A stretch of DNA of 64,000 nt from Nomia melanderi (lineage: Eukaryota > Arthropoda > Insecta > Hymenoptera > Halictidae), in NCBI RefSeq assembly GCF_051020985.1, contig NC_135001.1, positions 23,801,896 to 23,865,895 on the forward strand, written 5' to 3'. Position 1 is the stretch's first letter, and each line of letters starts with the position of its first letter. Positions 45,984 to 58,183 of this stretch are shown here, piece by piece. The notes beneath the pieces are model-generated. The model did no database searches. It saw only the letters and a list, made by a program, of their open reading frames with translations, and was not told the origin of the DNA. The translations under genes were made by a program, and so were the position numbers.

Positions 45984-48130
45984 AGTTCATATCAATCCAA
46001 TATTAAAAATTTCACAAAATGTATTGTATATATACTTCACACTTTCATTAACATATGTACAAAAGGGAGACAATAAGAGAAGATCTTTTGGCCTCTTTCA
46101 ATAGACTACTTCATTTTCTTCACCGTACACTTGAAATAATGGTATAAATTGTATGAAGAATACATAATGTGTAAATTATTTGTTCTGAAAAAGAAATATA
46201 ATTTCGAAATCGTTTCAACCGAATCGATCAAGTAATATCAGTTTAAGCTCAATGTAAAATTTAGTGATTTAAACTCGTTAATGCGAGTTCGTTTTAGTCG
46301 TTATTAAATTTCAAAATATTTATTGCAAAGAAATTACTTGTTCGCTGGAATATAGTAAGATGGCGCGGCGTGACACACTTTAATTAAATAAAGAAGAAAG
46401 AACTCTAAACGGGTGAGAGAGAAAGGACCCTGCTTTGACAAGTGTTTCCTTCACCTATTCCCATCATAGTTTCTCCGTGGTCGAAAAAGATATTTGTGTT
46501 TTTACGGTGAAATCATTATTTCGATGAAAGTGAGTAGTGTTACTCAGTGCTGAGGTGGAAAAAGGGGAAGGGAATTCATGAACGGAAAACTGAAAGGCAT
46601 AGCAACTGAAAAAATGGTAAGTGAGAGCAGCAGATGAACACCTTGAGCTATCGAAAGTACGGTATTAATCCTAACCTCGCAAGGATTGCAATTTTTTTTT
46701 TTTATGTATGCTTCTACAAATGGAAACATGTTTTGCGTTTTAGCTTAACATTGATTTAACTTTTGATTTAAATTCTTTTGTCGTACTTCACACGGATGTC
46801 GATAACCTCTCTTCTTAGTTGCTTGAAGTAGTTCGATTTTGCCACATATTCATGTATTATTATTTGCTGTCATCGTTAAAAGTCATAAAAATATTGAAAT
46901 CCGCCGTAGGAGCATGATAATAATCTGTTGCAAACAATTTATTCATTCCATATTTAAATGATTTTAAACGTTACAATTAATTTATGCAATTTTAAATAAT
47001 TTTGCTTCTTTTTCTTATAATACTAAACATCGAAAGTTTATTATTTTGACAATATAATAGAATTATGTACTGTAAACAACAAGTATTCAATATACCTATA
47101 GGGTGGTTAAGCTGGAGAACAATTAAATTTCTCTTTTGAATTTGTGTACATTGTATACAGATTAAAGCGTGTTTGGTATATTATTAATACTATCAAAGTA
47201 AAGATATTTATTAAATTTACTCATTTATATTTATTTATGCTAAGTCTGTAAAATGTACAAATTATATTATTGGTTCTTTTAAATATTATATCCTCGAATA
47301 TTCCATATTTGTTTATTGCAATTATATTGGATATGCAAAATTTCTTATAATCAGTTAATTATAAGGAGTATAACTGATATGATATGATATTAACTATGTT
47401 AATAGTACTTAACTGATAAGCAGTTTATGTCTCTGAAATATGTTTTGTGTTTTTATAAAAAGTAGCAATACCAAAGTTTTATAATGCATATAATAAAAAA
47501 CTATGGTAATTAAATTAGTTTTAAAACAAGCTATTACATAATTTGCGAAGAACATCATTTTTAAGTAAATGTGTACATGTGTGCAAGCATTATGAAAAAA
47601 TAAATTTTTTAAAGAAACAACACATATTCATTCTTACATATTAAAAATATTATCATATGGATAAAACTAAACATTGTCTATACATATTTTTTATCAAACT
47701 ATTTAAGTGTTCAATTTTTTATCAAAATTGAATTGTGTATACAGGTTTTTTAAAAAATATTTTCTCTTATAATAATATATTGTTATAATTAATGCGAAAC
47801 ATAGTGAAATGAATTGTGATGGGGAAATTACAGTTTAATATTGAAGACAGCAATTATGAATTATTCATTAATGTAATCCAATATGAAGTATGTGCGGATT
47901 AAGGTATGGTAATCTCTTAGAGACTAGTGCAGTTCCAATATGCTTGGGAGTAACACGTACAGAGGTGACTGTATGTTGCTCCAAAAATTCTAGTGAACAT
48001 AACTACATTATAAAATAAATGATTCTTTAAAAATATTACCTGTGACCATAGTACTTTGTACTTGTTGCTTTTCAATTAATTTCAATCTACTAAATAAGCC
48101 AAATTTTATTTTACAGGTCTCGATGATGCC
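45984..48130 (+). other. Colmedin 3' flank and ClC-c leader region
   Basis: The colmedin 3' UTR is followed by the probable ClC-c start region: AAGATGGCGCGGCG at about 46361 resembles YY1-type start-site elements. A leader exon ends at 46616 (AAAATG|gtaagt) and its intron reaches the acceptor at 48116. The intron is AT-rich with no coding frame. Confidence 0.45.
46578..46616 (+). promoter_or_regulatory. Upstream ORF start in the ClC-c leader exon
   Basis: ATG at 46578 opens MNGKLKGIATEKM in the leader exon. After splicing to 48117 it continues VSMMPWRSFH and stops, overlapping the main start at 48131 in another frame. Such an ORF would be expected to reduce translation of the main frame. Confidence 0.4.
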
Positions 48131-51100
48131 ATGGAGAAGTTTCCACTGAAAGGTACAAATTTGATGAACAATACATTCCCTCAGAATTATCAGAATACAT
48201 TAACAACATACCAATCGCTCGATACGAAGGTACGGTTGAATAATCTCTATGAAAAAAGTTTAATTAGGAGAAACGAAAAAGAAAAATAGTAAAGGAACTC
48301 TTTTCCATGACGATAGGTAGAAAATTCAGATGATGTGCATTTTGTAGAGGATGCGCGATCGCGGAATCGAACTGCTGAACGTGATAATAATTTAAGCAGC
48401 GACGACGACATGCTGGAGGTTAATAACGTAGGTTCTCATCTTGGTGAGAATACTGGTGTATCGGATAATTGTATTCGAATCGACGATGCTTCCTCTCACA
48501 GTAAGCTGTTTCCATGATAATCGTGTTAGACAATCTCTAAACTCAAGTACCACTTTCACCGAATGTTAAACTTGACCTTTTCAGTTTCAGTTGATTCCGA
48601 TGATATCCCTGGAATCGGTCAATATGATGATTTTCATACTATCGATTGGCAAAGAGATATTGCCAGAGATAGAATGCGACATCGATATATTGTTAAGAAA
48701 AAGCATGATTCCATCTGGGGTTTAATCAAGGGTGCTCACGATGCATGGTCTGGATGGCTCTGTGTTTTATTGGTTGGTCTCTTTACAGGAGTCGCAGCAG
48801 GTATTATAGACATAGGTGCCTCCTGGATGACCGACTTAAAATTTGGTATATGCCCCCAAGCTTTTTGGTTAAATAAAGAACAGTGTTGTTGGAGTTACAA
48901 TGAAACAACTTTCGATGGTGGTAACTGTTCTCAGGTACGTTTGTTTTATTTTGAGATTCCTATGTTTCAAATGCTTGAATTTGATGTCTTTATTATTTGT
49001 TGCAGTGGAGGACATGGCCAGAAGTGTTTAGCCAGTCAAAAGATGGTGCGGGTCCTTATATGATCTCGTATATGTTTTACATAGCTTGGGCTCTTCTGTT
49101 TGCTTCCCTTTCTGCATCATTAGTAAGAATGTTTGCTCCATATGCCTGTGGTTCTGGAATTCCTGAAGTATGTACGAATAATAGAAAAGAAAGAAAAAAA
49201 TAGAAGACTGATTCTTTCAAGAGTAATGTGTCAAAATTGCCTTGCAGATAAAAACCATTCTAAGTGGATTTATTATTCGTGGATATTTAGGAAAATGGAC
49301 ATTGATAATTAAGTCAGTGGGTTTGATTCTGTCAGTCTCAGCAGGTTTAAATTTAGGCAAAGAGGGACCAATGGTTCACATAGCTTGTTGTATAGGAAAT
49401 ATATTTTCCTACCTATTTCCGAAATATGGTAGAAATGAAGCTAAGAAAAGAGAAATTTTATCAGCTGCTGCCGCTGCTGGTGTTTCAGTTGCTTTCGGTG
49501 CTCCAATTGGGGGTGTGCTTTTCAGTCTTGAGGAGGTAAGTATACAAATAGCTGGACGAAAATACTTATAAATACAAAATTACCTAGAGAATTATAGTTT
49601 CAGTATTTACCATATAACTGTAAACAAAACATATTAATTTTCTAGGTGAGTTACTACTTTCCCCTGAAGACATTATGGCGATCATTCTTCTGTGCTCTGA
49701 TAGCGGCATTCATTCTGCGATCGATCAATCCCTTTGGCAACGAGCATTCGGTGTTATTTTACGTCGAGTACAATAAACCTTGGATATTCTTTGAATTGAT
49801 ACCTTTCGTCATGCTCGGAATAATCGGAGTGAGCTTCCTCCTACTACCAATTTTTCTACATAAACTATATTTCCGTGTTGTCACCTTTATCGATTTTCTA
49901 GGGAGTAATAGCTACATTGTTTATCAAAGCAAATTTGTTTTGGTGCCGATATCGTAAAACATCAAAACTAGGTCAGTACCCGGTTACCGAAGTTCTGATA
50001 GTAACGGTTGCAACAGCTGTTATTGGATATCCAAACCCCTACACTCGGATGAGTACAAGTCAACTGATTTACCTGTTGTTTAGTCAGTGCGGAGGTTCGA
50101 ACGCTGACATACTATGGTTCGTAACAGCTGTCTCCTTTTCTTTTCAATCACCGGATCACCAATGCGAACGCTAAAGAAAGTTTCTTCTCGTTCTTCTCAT
50201 AGCGATTACAACAGAAATTTCACTGCTGTGAAGTCAGCGATTGAAATCGCTGCAGCTGGACCCGGAGTTTACAAAGCGATATGGTTGCTTGTGTTGGCGT
50301 TAATTTTAAAGCTCGCATTGACGATATTCACGTTCGGTATGAAAGTACCCTGCGGACTGTTTATTCCGTCGCTGTGCTTGGGAGCGATAATGGGCCGCAT
50401 TGTTGGCATCGGAATGGAACAACTCGCGTACAATTATCCGCACATTTGGATGTTCAGCGAAGAGTGCTCGACTGGTGTAGATTGCATAACACCTGGACTA
50501 TACGCGATGGTTGGCGCCGCGGCTGTCCTCGGCGGCGTCACCAGAATGACCGTGTCCCTCGTCGTGATAATGTTCGAGTTAACTGGAGGTGTACGGTATA
50601 TCGTGCCGCTAATGGCCGCGGCTATGGCTAGCAAATGGGTCGGCGACGCTCTTGGAAAGCAAGGTATCTACGACGCCCACATCGATCTGAATGGATACCC
50701 ATTCCTCGACAGTAAAGACGAATTTCAGCACACCACTCTCGCGGCCGACGTGATGCAACCGAAGTAAATCTCTCAGATTTTCAGATTTTCAGATTTTATC
50801 CTTTCTACCTCAGGAACGTCTCATTATTTCCCGATTAATTATTTTTAGGCGTAACGACGCTCTTCATGTGCTTACTCAGGATTCGATGACCGTCGAAGAT
50901 GTTGAGAATTTATTGAAGGAAACCGAGCACAACGGTTTCCCTGTAATAGTGTCGAAGGAATCCCAATATCTCGTTGGTTTTGTATCCCGCAGGGATTTGA
51001 ATCTCGCCATTGCAAACGCTAAACGCATGACAGAGGAGATCACTGGACAATCTTTGGTCTTGTTCACCAATGGAACTAACATTCAAAATCACTCCCCTCC

Positions 51101-51573
51101 GCCACTTAAGTTGAAGAAAATCCTCGATATGGCCCCGATCACCATTACAGACCAAACGCCCATGGAGACTGTTGTCGATATGTTTAGGAAATTGGGACTG
51201 AGGCAGACACTCGTTACGCATAATGGGTATGTATTTTGTAATGTTTTATTAATATCGTAATGTTGAATTTCAAGTTACTGCACGAGGTGTTCAACTAGAG
51301 GTAGCATCATTTTAAAGAATGATATTATATTCTAAAATAAGTTGCCAATAATGAATAATTAAATAATAGTTTTCTTGTTTATTTTATCATGACATAGAGA
51401 ATTACCTCTTAAACGTGTTGCTATCGATAGTTGAATATCTGAGTGGATTCATACTTATTTATCATAAATCTTGTTTGCGTAGTCGACTTTTGGCAGTTAT
51501 TACGAAAAAGGACGTATTGAGACATATGAAGCAACTTGACAACGAAGATCCTAACTCTGTATTGTTTAATTGA
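48131..51573 (+). CDS. ClC-c: Endosomal chloride/proton exchanger, ClC-3/4/5 type
   Basis: Intracellular 2Cl-/H+ antiporter supporting endosome and lysosome acidification. Ten exons: 48131-48229, 48317-48500, 48585-48934, 49006-49167, 49248-49535, 49646-49828, 49902-50116, 50203-50763, 50849-51226 and 51483-51573; 836 residues, phases consistent. Signature motifs: GSGIPE (260-265), GKEGPMVH with gating glutamate about 304, and LEEVSYYF with the proton glutamate about 361, which marks an exchanger rather than a channel. ALLILKL-type helices follow, then VPCGLFIPSLCLGAIMGR. Two C-terminal CBS domains lie at about 675-830 (DSMTVEDVENLL; MAPITITDQTPMETV). The acceptor at 48584 has a second AG six bases later, both in frame. 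Confidence 0.96.
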
Positions 51574-54199
51574 GATGTACATAAAAATGTATAAGGGAAA
51601 TAGAAGAAGTGTTTTATAATGCTGTAGTAGGAACCGAAAAATTAGACCGACTGCGCTAACAGTATTTTATATTTTCATAAAGGATTCGTTGAAAGGGATG
51701 CGTAAGTTTATTAGTAATTTGAAAGGAGCAAAAGCAAAGCCGAGATATAGTTCTATTATACACACTCGAATACGTTGTACGATTTTCTTAATTCCGGAGT
51801 AGATTGATTTCCGTCGCGGCGGATGAGAAAGATAATTTTCGCGAGGTTTCTCGTAGTTAGAAAAATATGTGTACCGTTCTATCGCGAATATGATTTTCCA
51901 AACGAATAATGTACGAGTCATCTAATAAGGAAACACTAGATCAAATGCGAATACACTAATGCGTGAGTATAAAAACTGTGCTGTGTAGATATTAGGCAAC
52001 TAGTTATTATTTGTGTTAGACGTGGCCGTGGGCCATGTTGAAATATTTTTTATCCTTAAGAATGTAAAGGAAAGTATAGCAAATACAATCTATATTTGAA
52101 TAACAGAGATCGCAACACCTTTATTTAAAAATAAATAAAAAACGAAAAAAAAAGAGAAGAAAAAATCATTAATGTTTCGGACGTACTACATCTTATAAAA
52201 TGCTTGAAATATTCGACACGTGTATTCGTACACGAAGTATGAGGATACACGAATATCATATGTGTGGATGTAAGCGCACGCGCGAGTGTGTGTCACTTCT
52301 CGTTCTTGATTTCTCTCGATGAACTTATAATTTTAATACGACTAGAATTAATTTAAGTATTTATACACCGACTATCGAGAGCTAGGCAAGGCGGTTTCAA
52401 TTGGTTTCTTTTGAACCGGTGAAAAGATCAATGAGATTCGGTCGAGAATTTTAAAACTAAAATAGGATACCTGTTAATTAGACGGATCGTTTTCTTTGAT
52501 TTTAAAAAGAACGGAAAAAGGGGGAAAAAACACGAACCAAAAATTCATATGTGATCGACGACGTCGAGTCTCAATATACATATGTACATATACGAATACA
52601 GTATGTGAGCACATATGCGACGAACCCGAGCATGCGGATGTTATGAGTACACCGACGTTACCGTGCATCTTTATATGGATATGTACCAATGTTGAACTAC
52701 TAATGTAAAAATAAACATTGTTTACAATACAGTCTGACAGTGAACCATTCCCATTTCACGCGCGTAGCAACGAAACCCTGTATTCTGCTTTAACCAGTTA
52801 ACTGTGGAATTTAGTTCGAAAAACTTCTCATACGTGCAATGAAATCAAATAACGAAGCGTATACTCGTTGAATGCAGGCCAAAAGTATTTCAAATATATC
52901 CTAACGAAAAACTAAAGCGAAACGAAGAATTACATGTTTGTCTCGAAAAATAAATAGTCCATCGTTGAAAAAGTTGCCACCATTAAGAGTTTTAAGTTAA
53001 CTGGTTAATCTAACGGTATTTCGAAGGTGATTATAAAAGAGTATGAAGAGTTAGACAACGAGGACTAAAACTGTATAATTCATGGGATAATTAGATATTT
53101 TCAGTAGCGTAAACTGTTTACCACTTGTGTTTTATCTGTGGACTGTGTATCATTGTAGAAGCTAAGAAACTGAAAGTAAGAAAAGAAAGTAAATAATTGA
53201 AAGACAGTTGTTTAACGGAATATATTGAAAAAGTTGGAACCTTTAGAAGAAGACTCGTGTATCTTGTAAATTCCAATGAAAAAGCAGAATATTAGTTGAT
53301 AATATATTAAAGGTAAAGATAATGGTAAAGGTGGTTGTCCGGATCACGTTTACTATTATTTTGTATAATTCAACTCCAGTCACGCGTTAAAATAATTTAT
53401 ATTCGAGAATGTACCAAATGATATATATATATATATTTTTTGCATTACCGTTGAATCGATGTTATTTGTAATAATATAAGTAATTTATAGTCTTTACGAT
53501 AGTGCGTACGACACGTGTACTAGGGAACTATATTTACAAGTACATATGTAATTTATACAATCGAACGCTATAATCTTTTCCCTTCCCTCTTTCTCGATTT
53601 TTCAGAAATTCAAATCAAAATAGAAATTTCTCTGGTTTGTTAACGAATTCCAGTTTACCTAGCTTTCTCAGAGGAAATAAATAAGAATTTACAGTTACGA
53701 ATGAATCCGATAAACTTGCGAATCTTTGATCGATTATTAAAAACAAAAGAAATCATTATACTCGAAGAACCACCGAAAGTAGTTCGGCCGTCGAGACCTC
53801 GAATCATGGGACATTCGCATCGACGAATAGGGAACGGGGATAAACTGACCTCACGGAATCTACGACATTATGCAGAAGCATCGAATGATTTCGATTGCCG
53901 AGGAAACGTACACCCGAACGCGAAGGAGCACGATCATTTCGACCGTCCGACATGCTTCCCTGAGAAGCAACCACTCGAGTCGATAGCACCGATATGCACG
54001 GTCGTTAATCGTCCTCGATATTTCTCGCTGGGGGTCCTTTAAAAATGAATAACCGCCCGATCGCGGTCCCAATCGAAAATTGGAATCTCCCTGGGTCGAT
54101 GGATCGCGGCACACGTCGAACGGTTAAATATGAAAAAGGATTATTCGCTAGCGCGCTAAACCGCCAGCAGCGAGCGAGCGCGTCACGGTATTTACACGT
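51574..54199 (+). other. ClC-c 3' UTR and AT-rich intergenic DNA
   Basis: AT-rich with an AATAAA-like cluster around 52128-52140 that could end ClC-c transcripts. CA/TG and TA microsatellite runs occur near 52260, 52570 and 53420. A 113-codon open frame at 53701-54042 has no recognisable homology and is not supported as a gene. Confidence 0.45.
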
Positions 54200-55804
54200 T
54201 GCAGCTCCCACGCGTCACCCTCCGCCGAACTCGGTCGAAAGAGGGAAGAAAAGGGAATCGGCGATCCCCGTTCGAGCGAAATGAAAAATGCCAGGGACGC
54301 GAGTTCGACGGGCAACGAAGCGGAACGGAGAGAAAGGGAAAGCGAAAGAGATCGGTCCGGGATCGTTCGAGGGACGGTGTGCTCCCCCGAGGGGTACGTC
54401 AGCCGCGAAAAGAGCCGAAAAGAGCCGCGGTCGGCCGGGAGGCGGAGGGAGGAAAGTAGGGAACGTTGAAGTCTCGCTGGCCACCGCGATATCACCTGCA
54501 GGGGTCAGTCGTGCCGTTTGGTGGGGGATAGCGCGGCGAGGGTGGCGAAAGAGTATTCGTGCGGGTTGGTGGTTTGCTAGTTAGTTTCGCGGCAGCGATA
54601 ACCCCCGACGCGCGTGTGCACGCACGGCTACGTTTCAACGTGTTGGAAATAAATTCGCTTGATATACAAGCGAGCTCGGGGGCGAGAGCTCGGGGGGAGC
54701 GAGAGCGGGCGAGCGAGCCGGCGCGCCGCGAGGGAGGAAAACAGCGAAGGCTGGAGAAAGAGAAATACGGGCCGAGGGAGGGCCGGAGAGTTGTGTGTGC
54801 ACGGAGAGCGCGAGCGAGAGGGAGAGGGAGAGGGAGAGGGAGAGGGAGAGACGGAGACCTCAAAGCCGTTTTCCTCGGCGGTTCGATACGCGCGCGCGCG
54901 AAACGAATCGACTTCGTCCATAGTATCGTTACAGTTCTCGTCGGAGTCGTCCGTGATTTTGCACCCTTGGTCCGCCGAGCGACACGACCGTGCACCTCGA
55001 GGGGACTGGTGTATATGAGGAGGGCGCACCGCGGGCATCACTCCCGTTCTCCTCCGCGTCCGTGTTTCCGTCGGGCCGGCTGGCCCGTTCTCCTCGGTGT
55101 TCTTCTCCCGCTGGTCCGGCGCCACCCTCCGCGTCCGGTCGCGTACGTGCCACATTTTCCCTCTGTCCCTCCTCTGGCTCGGGCCGCGGTACCAACGGAC
55201 ACGCTCGCACCCCCTTTCCGCTGGTCGGTGTGTCAGCCTGCCGCCGCCGCCACCACCGCCGCCACCACCGCCGCCGCCGCTCCCCCTCCCAGCGGCGTCG
55301 TGTTCATCGGCAACGACGACGACGAGGACGACGACGACCACGACGAGGACGAAGTCGTGATCCCGTCCGAGCAGTGTCGTCGGTCGCACTCGGTTCCGCG
55401 ACGCGGTACTCGACCGCCCCGCCGCGCGCCCGGAACAGGTGGTAACCATGGTTCGCGAGTGTCCGAGTTTCCAGTCGAAGCATCGGTGAGCAGGAACGGT
55501 GGAACGCGCGAATCCGCTCGCCTCCTCGAAGTCGCCGCCGCTGCTCGACGGACCACCCTCCGCGGTCACGGTGGTCGGCTGTCAAGCGAGACCGATCCGC
55601 AGGATTCTTCTTCCTTCCCCTTCGTCGCTGCTGCGATGAGAACACCCGCGGAATCGCGTGCCACCGATACACAGGAGTCGTCGCAGGACAGGCCGGATTA
55701 GGGGATAACGCCAGGCCAGCCAGCCAGCCAGCCAAGGGGTATCGAGGCAAATCACACGCAACGCCTCGTTCCAATTCGACCACTTTCTCTCGCTCTCTCT
55801 TTCT

Positions 55805-55847
<43 letters not shown>

Positions 55848-56776
55848 GAGTCACCGTTTCTCTCGGTTTCCCTTTCTCTCTACCCTTTCCTCATCGCTCC
55901 TTCCCTTCCTTTCCGCCCGCTCTCCTCTTCCGTTGGTTCCTTCGTCGAGTTCTTTCCTCGGGTCACCTTCTTCCCGTACCTACATTTTTATCGTCTTCTC
56001 CCGCTTTCGATCTCTCCTCTCCTTACCTCGCTGGAGGGTCGAAGCCGCGTCGCAGAGCGGGGCACGATCGTCATCGACGAAAAAAGAAGAATCTATATAC
56101 CGTATCTGCGACACACATTCGCTCGCGCTCAGTCAATAGCGGCCGCATCCTTTGAAATTTCAAAAGAATCGCGAACCCACCGTAGCAGGCAAGGTCCGCG
56201 AGCGCGGGGCGCGCACTGCGGGCATCGGATCGCGTCGGGGTGAACCTCGTCGACTGGTCGAACGTGAAACGCGGACAGGAGAAAAAGAAAACGGAAAAAC
56301 GAGCAACCGGAACGAACAGCGGACAAGAAACAGGGCCGGAGAGACACGCAGAGAGAGAGTGGAAGAGGGAGAGAGAGAGCGAGAGAGATAGCGCGCTCCA
56401 CGGACAGGGAGGAACAGGGAGAGAGAGAGAGAGAAAGGAAAAACAAGGAGAATTTCGGCCCCGTTGCGCGCCGCAGTGTGTAGTGTGGCTCCCGGAGAGA
56501 GGCTGACGGGCTAGAAACCGAAGCCGAGACGACGAGGGAGACGATGCTCTGTTTACGATCGGCGGCAGTGGATCTGTCGGATGGCGAGTCGATCCACGGG
56601 TTTCTCGCGTGAACCACACGGGAGCACGAGGTGGGAGAGGCAGAGAGGGCCGGAGAGAGGGCAGCAGAGGGGGCAGCAGAGGGGGCAGCAGAGGGAAACG
56701 AAGGGTAACCGCGCGTAGGCGTTCGCGACACGATGAAAGGTAAAAATTTCGGTGTGCCGAGGAACCAAAGATTCCA
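54200..56776 (+). promoter_or_regulatory. CpG-rich promoter and 5' leader zone of the channel gene
   Basis: A sharp change to very GC/CpG-rich sequence starts near 54150 and runs into the coding exon. It holds GAGAGG repeats (about 54810-54855), GCCA repeats (about 55708-55735), a CT tract (about 55786-55846) and GA-rich stretches (about 56280-56440). GAGAG runs are binding sites for GAGA factor in insect promoters. The long open frames on both strands here are overlapping low-complexity by-products. The transcription start could not be located. Confidence 0.5.
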
Positions 56777-56780
56777 ATGA
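56733..56780 (+). promoter_or_regulatory. 15-codon upstream ORF overlapping the channel start codon (ATGA)
   Basis: ATG at 56733 encodes MKGKNFGVPRNQRFQ and stops at TGA 56778-56780, which overlaps the main ATG at 56777-56779 as ATGA. If the leader is unspliced here, ribosomes finishing this ORF could restart at the channel ATG, so it is a candidate translational control. Confidence 0.5.
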
Positions 56781-58183
56781 TACCTTCGCAAGGTGGCCGT
56801 GAGGGATGTAAAGGTTCTCCCAACCCTCCGAGCAACGGCTCCGAGGACAATGGCTTCACTAATCGACCTCGAGTGGCGGGCCTTTACGCGAGGAACCTCT
56901 CCAGAGAAGAGCTCGTTCGGTTCTCGTCGACGGGGGAGGCAGCTGCCGCCGCCGACGCCGCTCGATCCCGCGCCGGGGGCCGCGACATACTCGAGAGATC
57001 GCCACGGGACATCGGCAGCCAGAGGAGCCTGAACCTGCCCGCGGGCATCGCGGAGGAGTTCGAGCTGTCGGATCGCTCGAGGATCGGGGTTTCCAGGACG
57101 CCGCAGCCGCCCAGGCGAAGGGAAGCGACCGCGAGCCGGTACGAGCCGCGCTTCGACGGGTTCCTGGCCTTCGACAGGCGGGACCAGCAGCAGCACCACC
57201 ACCACCGGCAGCGCGGCTCGCCCACCGAGAGGCCACGCTCGAGGGACCACTGGCAACAGGACGGGAACGCGGTGCGCGCGTCCGAGCCGTTTCGCGGCTC
57301 CTCGCACCGCGACCAGTCGTCCTGGGCCGACTCGAACCTCGACGATGCTGGCCAGCAGCCTCGCGACTTCAGGACGAGCCAGCAGCAGCAGGATGTCGCG
57401 GGCTCCGCTTCCGCTTCCGCCTCCGCCTCGATACTCATTTCGCCGGCCAGCGAGACCAGCGAGGGTCGGGACGCCTCGCCACCGGACGGAGGCAAGTCCT
57501 CGCCGCCGGCGTACACGGGCCTCAGCCCGCCAGAGTACGCCGGGCACGAGTACGAGAGCTGCGAGACGCCGTCGCCCATCTTCGCCAGCTACCCGCTGGC
57601 CTCGTACGCCGAGGAGACGCGCCACGGCCGGTCCAGGTCCTCCGTCTCGGAGGCGGACCGGCGCCTAGCGGCCGAGCAGCGGCTCGCCGAGTCCGACAGA
57701 GCGGAGGGCCCGCGTAGGTCCAACTCCTCGAGGGACGGCGCGTTCGAGGAGACCGCGGGCAGGTCCAGGGACGTCGCCAGGCTGCGGCCGCCGCTGACCG
57801 CCGTGGCCGGCACCTCCGCCGACTCCGGCACCGGCGACTCCGGCAGCGCCGAGATCCAGGTGGATCCTCTCGGCACGCCCCGCGCCAACGCCGCCGGCGA
57901 GATCAACGACGCGGCCAGCTCGCCCGGCGAGATCGGGAACGGCAACAAGTCCTCCTCCGTCAAGACGCCGACCGGCGGCAAGCAGACCGTCAAGCTCTTC
58001 ACCAAGGAGAGCCTCGACCGCCTGGAGAACAGGACCGTGCAGCTCGTCAGGGATTACGGGTTCCAACCGAAGAGACGCATGTCCGTCGAGGACGGCGCGG
58101 TGCTTCCAAACAAATACGAACCGTTCCCCACCGAACTCTACGGCAGGCCGCTCGAGGAGATCGACAATTTTATTTACGACGAG
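56777..58183 (+). CDS. NaCP60E: First coding exon of a voltage-gated channel, probably sodium channel protein 60E (DSC1 type)
   Basis: 469 codons from ATG 56777 to the donor at 58184 (GACGAG|gtgagt). Residues 1-400 are a low-complexity extension rich in Ser, Arg, Gly, Ala, Gln and His. The last 65 or so residues match the cytoplasmic N-terminus of insect voltage-gated sodium channels: KLFTKESLDRLENR, then PNKYEPFPTELYGRPLEEID, ending NFIYDE, just where the first transmembrane domain would begin in the next exon. NaCP60E/DSC1-type channels conduct mainly calcium and act in neurons; the fly protein is very long (about 2840 residues), which makes a long N-terminal extension reasonable. The transmembrane exons lie right of the window, so the distinction from para rests on this short N-terminal pattern. 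The GC-rich codon usage contrasts with the other genes here. Confidence 0.68.

Noticed and set aside
53701..54042. 113-codon frame between ClC-c and the channel
   Set aside because: No homology, no splice context, overlapping frames on the other strand; left as intergenic.
54559..55701. 380-codon open frame on the plus strand upstream of the channel exon
   Set aside because: Lies in very GC-rich DNA where stops are rare; composition is Arg/Ala/Pro low complexity, the acidic run comes from a GAC repeat, and equally long frames exist on the opposite strand (54628-55569).
56129..57625. 498-codon frame on the minus strand
   Set aside because: Antisense to the channel exon, which has channel homology and a proper donor; this frame is Ser/Arg/Leu-rich shadow sequence.
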